The translations under genes were made by a program, and so were the position numbers. This document shows, in pieces, positions 14,400-15,510 of a DNA stretch of 15,510 bases. The DNA is taken from positions 1 to 15,510 of the forward strand of contig DJET01000052.1 in NCBI GenBank assembly GCA_002431945.1. Reading direction: 5' to 3'. The notes beneath the pieces were generated by a model. The model was not told where the DNA came from. It did not search any database and saw only the letters and a list, made by a program, of their open reading frames with translations. The stretch is from Ruminococcaceae bacterium UBA5891. GTDB taxonomy: Bacteria; Bacillota; Clostridia; Oscillospirales; Acutalibacteraceae. Numbering within the stretch: position 1 is the first letter of the stretch; each line of letters begins with the position of its first letter.

Positions 14400-15347
14400 A
14401 TGGCAGAGGTTAAAAAGGTTGCAACGCGCGTAGGCTACGGCGAGGCGCTTGTTGAATTAGGCAGCGAAAGAGACGATTTTTTAGTGCTTGACGCAGATCT
14501 TGCGGCAGCCACCCAAACGGGAATGTTTAAAAAGGCTTTCCCCGAAAGATTTTACGACTGCGGCATTGCCGAGGGTAATATGATATCGATAGCGGCAGGT
14601 ATAGCCGCAACAGGCAAAAAGGTTATTTGCAGCTCGTTTGCAATGTTTGCGGCGGGCAGAGCGTTCGAGCAGGTAAGAAACTCGGTAGGCTACCCCCACC
14701 TTAACGTAATAATCGGCGCTACCCACGCCGGTATATCGGTAGGCGAGGACGGCGCCACCCACCAGTGCTGCGAGGATATCGCGCTTATGCGCACGATCCC
14801 CGGTATGACAATTATAAATCCTGCAGACGAAACCGAGGCTAAAAAGGCCGTAAGAGCCGCCTTAGAGCTTGACGGTCCTGTTTATATGCGTTTCGGCAGG
14901 CTTGCCGTTCCCGTAATATTCGGCGACGATTATAATTTTGAGGTAGGCAAGGGCGTAGAGCTTAAAGACGGCACAGACGTTACCGTTATCGCAACCGGTC
15001 TTATGGTCAACGAGGCGCTTGAGGCTTATGAAATTCTTAAAAACGAGGGTATAAGCGCCCGAATTATAAATATGCACACCATAAAGCCGCTTGATAAGGA
15101 AATCGTGCTTAAAGCCGCAAGGGAAACCGGCGCAATAGTTACCGCCGAGGAGCATTCGGTAATAGGCGGTCTCGGCGCCGCGGTAAGCGAAACCGTGTGC
15201 GAGGAATGCCCCGTTCCGGTTGTAAAGCTCGGTGTAAACGATACATTCGGTCACTCCGGTCCCGCCGTAAAGCTGCTTGACGAATTCGGTCTTCGCGCCG
15301 CAAATATCGCTCAAAAGGCTAAACAGGCAATAGCTTTAAAAAAATAA
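14400..15347 (+). CDS. Transketolase, C-terminal (pyrimidine-binding) subunit
   Basis: This is the second half of the split transketolase: 315 aa covering the pyrimidine-binding domain (about residues 1-170) and the C-terminal domain (about 185-315). The catalytic glutamate that activates thiamine is E58 in CGIAEGNMI. Other family blocks are FAMFAAGRAFEQVRN, GATHAGISVGEDGATHQ, GMTIINPADETEA, GPVYMRFGR and, near the end, VKLGVNDTFGHSG. It starts at ATG behind TAAGGAGG, which overlaps the stop of the N-terminal subunit gene, giving a strong site and balanced production of the two chains. Related pyruvate dehydrogenase E1-beta and DXP synthase domains share the fold, but the pairing with a transketolase N-terminal subunit fixes the assignment. 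This is the last gene before the closing hairpin. Confidence 0.94.
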   Translation: MAEVKKVATRVGYGEALVELGSERDDFLVLDADLAAATQTGMFKKAFPERFYDCGIAEGNMISIAAGIAATGKKVICSSFAMFAAGRAFEQVRNSVGYPHLNVIIGATHAGISVGEDGATHQCCEDIALMRTIPGMTIINPADETEAKKAVRAALELDGPVYMRFGRLAVPVIFGDDYNFEVGKGVELKDGTDVTVIATGLMVNEALEAYEILKNEGISARIINMHTIKPLDKEIVLKAARETGAIVTAEEHSVIGGLGAAVSETVCEECPVPVVKLGVNDTFGHSGPAVKLLDEFGLRAANIAQKAKQAIALKK

Positions 15348-15359
15348 ATAGGCATATAA

Positions 15360-15389
15360 AGTCCCCCTCCGCCAAAGCGGAGGGGGACT
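15360..15389. terminator. Very stable hairpin closing the operon
   Basis: A perfect 13-bp, mostly G-C stem (AGTCCCCCTCCGC at 15360-15372 with GCGGAGGGGGACT at 15377-15389) has a CAAA loop. It lies 12 bases after the last stop codon. The sequence after it (GTCATTTATAG) has only a weak T content and a T5 run comes about 15 bases later. On the opposite strand the stem is followed by an A/T-rich stretch from the end of the gene. It probably stops transcription or protects the 3' end of the operon mRNA, possibly in both directions. Confidence 0.65.
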
Positions 15390-15510
15390 GTCATTTATAG
15401 ACTTATTTTTAAGGTGCGCGATGATTCGCCACCCCTTGTCATTACAAGCGCCGAAAAGAGTATGGCAATCCGTCCCTCCCCCATCCTCGTCATTGCGGTG
15501 CGGGTGTCCG
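15390..15510. repeat. Non-coding, hairpin-rich DNA resembling an interspersed repeat
   Basis: No gene is visible here. GGTGCGCGA (15413-15421) and TCGCCACC (15426-15433) form an imperfect hairpin with one bulged C. CTTGT/ACAAG (15435-15448) is a short palindrome around CATT. The motif GTCATTrC occurs twice (15438-15445 as GTCATTAC and 15489-15496 as GTCATTGC), with TGGCAATCCG (15462-15471) between. The pattern GTCATTGC...GGCAATC is typical of short palindromic intergenic repeats seen in many bacterial genomes. The window ends inside it, so its boundaries and copy number are unknown. Confidence 0.4.

Noticed and set aside
1..15510. A defence system, prophage, insertion sequence, CRISPR array or tRNA gene in the window.
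   Set aside because: All + strand coding space is taken up by recognisable housekeeping families with almost no spacers; no regularly spaced repeats, transposase motifs, cloverleaf sequences or terminal inverted repeats were seen.

Overview
The window looks like a chromosomal housekeeping region of a Gram-positive, low-to-mid-GC bacterium, most likely a member of class Clostridia (Bacillota), perhaps an Oscillospirales-type gut anaerobe. The evidence is the presence of SepF and DivIVA, a YlbF/YmcA-family protein directly after miaB, a MutL of the endonuclease type, a split two-gene transketolase, strong AGGAGG-type ribosome binding sites and several TTG starts. The order-level placement is an inference, and no rRNA or other phylogenetic marker is present to fix it.

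Layout: a terminator hairpin at the left edge ends an upstream transcription unit. A clear extended -10 promoter (81-109) follows. From 142 to 15347 there are fifteen genes, all on the + strand, with gaps of about 40 bases or less or with overlaps. In order they are miaB, a ylbF/ymcA-family gene, mutS, mutL, miaA, a HlyD-like membrane-fusion protein, yggS (ylmE), sepF, ylmH, divIVA, lspA, an rluD-type pseudouridine synthase, a Cof-type HAD phosphatase, and the N- and C-terminal transketolase subunits. A very stable hairpin closes the unit. The last roughly 120 bases are non-coding, hairpin-rich DNA that resembles an interspersed repeat.

Functionally, the operon joins two gene neighbourhoods that are usually separate in Bacillota. 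The first is tRNA modification plus mismatch repair (miaB-ymcA-mutS-mutL-miaA). MiaA and MiaB perform the two consecutive steps that make ms2i6A37 on tRNAs, and MutS and MutL start mismatch repair. The second is the division and envelope cluster downstream of ftsZ in many Gram-positives (ylmE-sepF-ylmH-divIVA-lspA-ylyB). SepF anchors FtsZ, DivIVA marks curved membrane and division sites, LspA is lipoprotein signal peptidase, and YlmH and RluD act on RNA or ribosomes. Genes often found in these neighbourhoods (hfq, cotE, ylmG, ileS, pyrR) are absent here. The junction is occupied by an orphan HlyD-like protein.

I see no mobile element, CRISPR array, phage gene, defence system or toxin module. 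No clearly new biological system is evident. The best lead is the orphan membrane-fusion protein embedded between miaA and the division genes. Secondary leads are the cysteine-rich tail of the YlbF protein, the atypical membrane-binding tip of DivIVA, an altered MutL nuclease motif and a hairpin inside ylmH.
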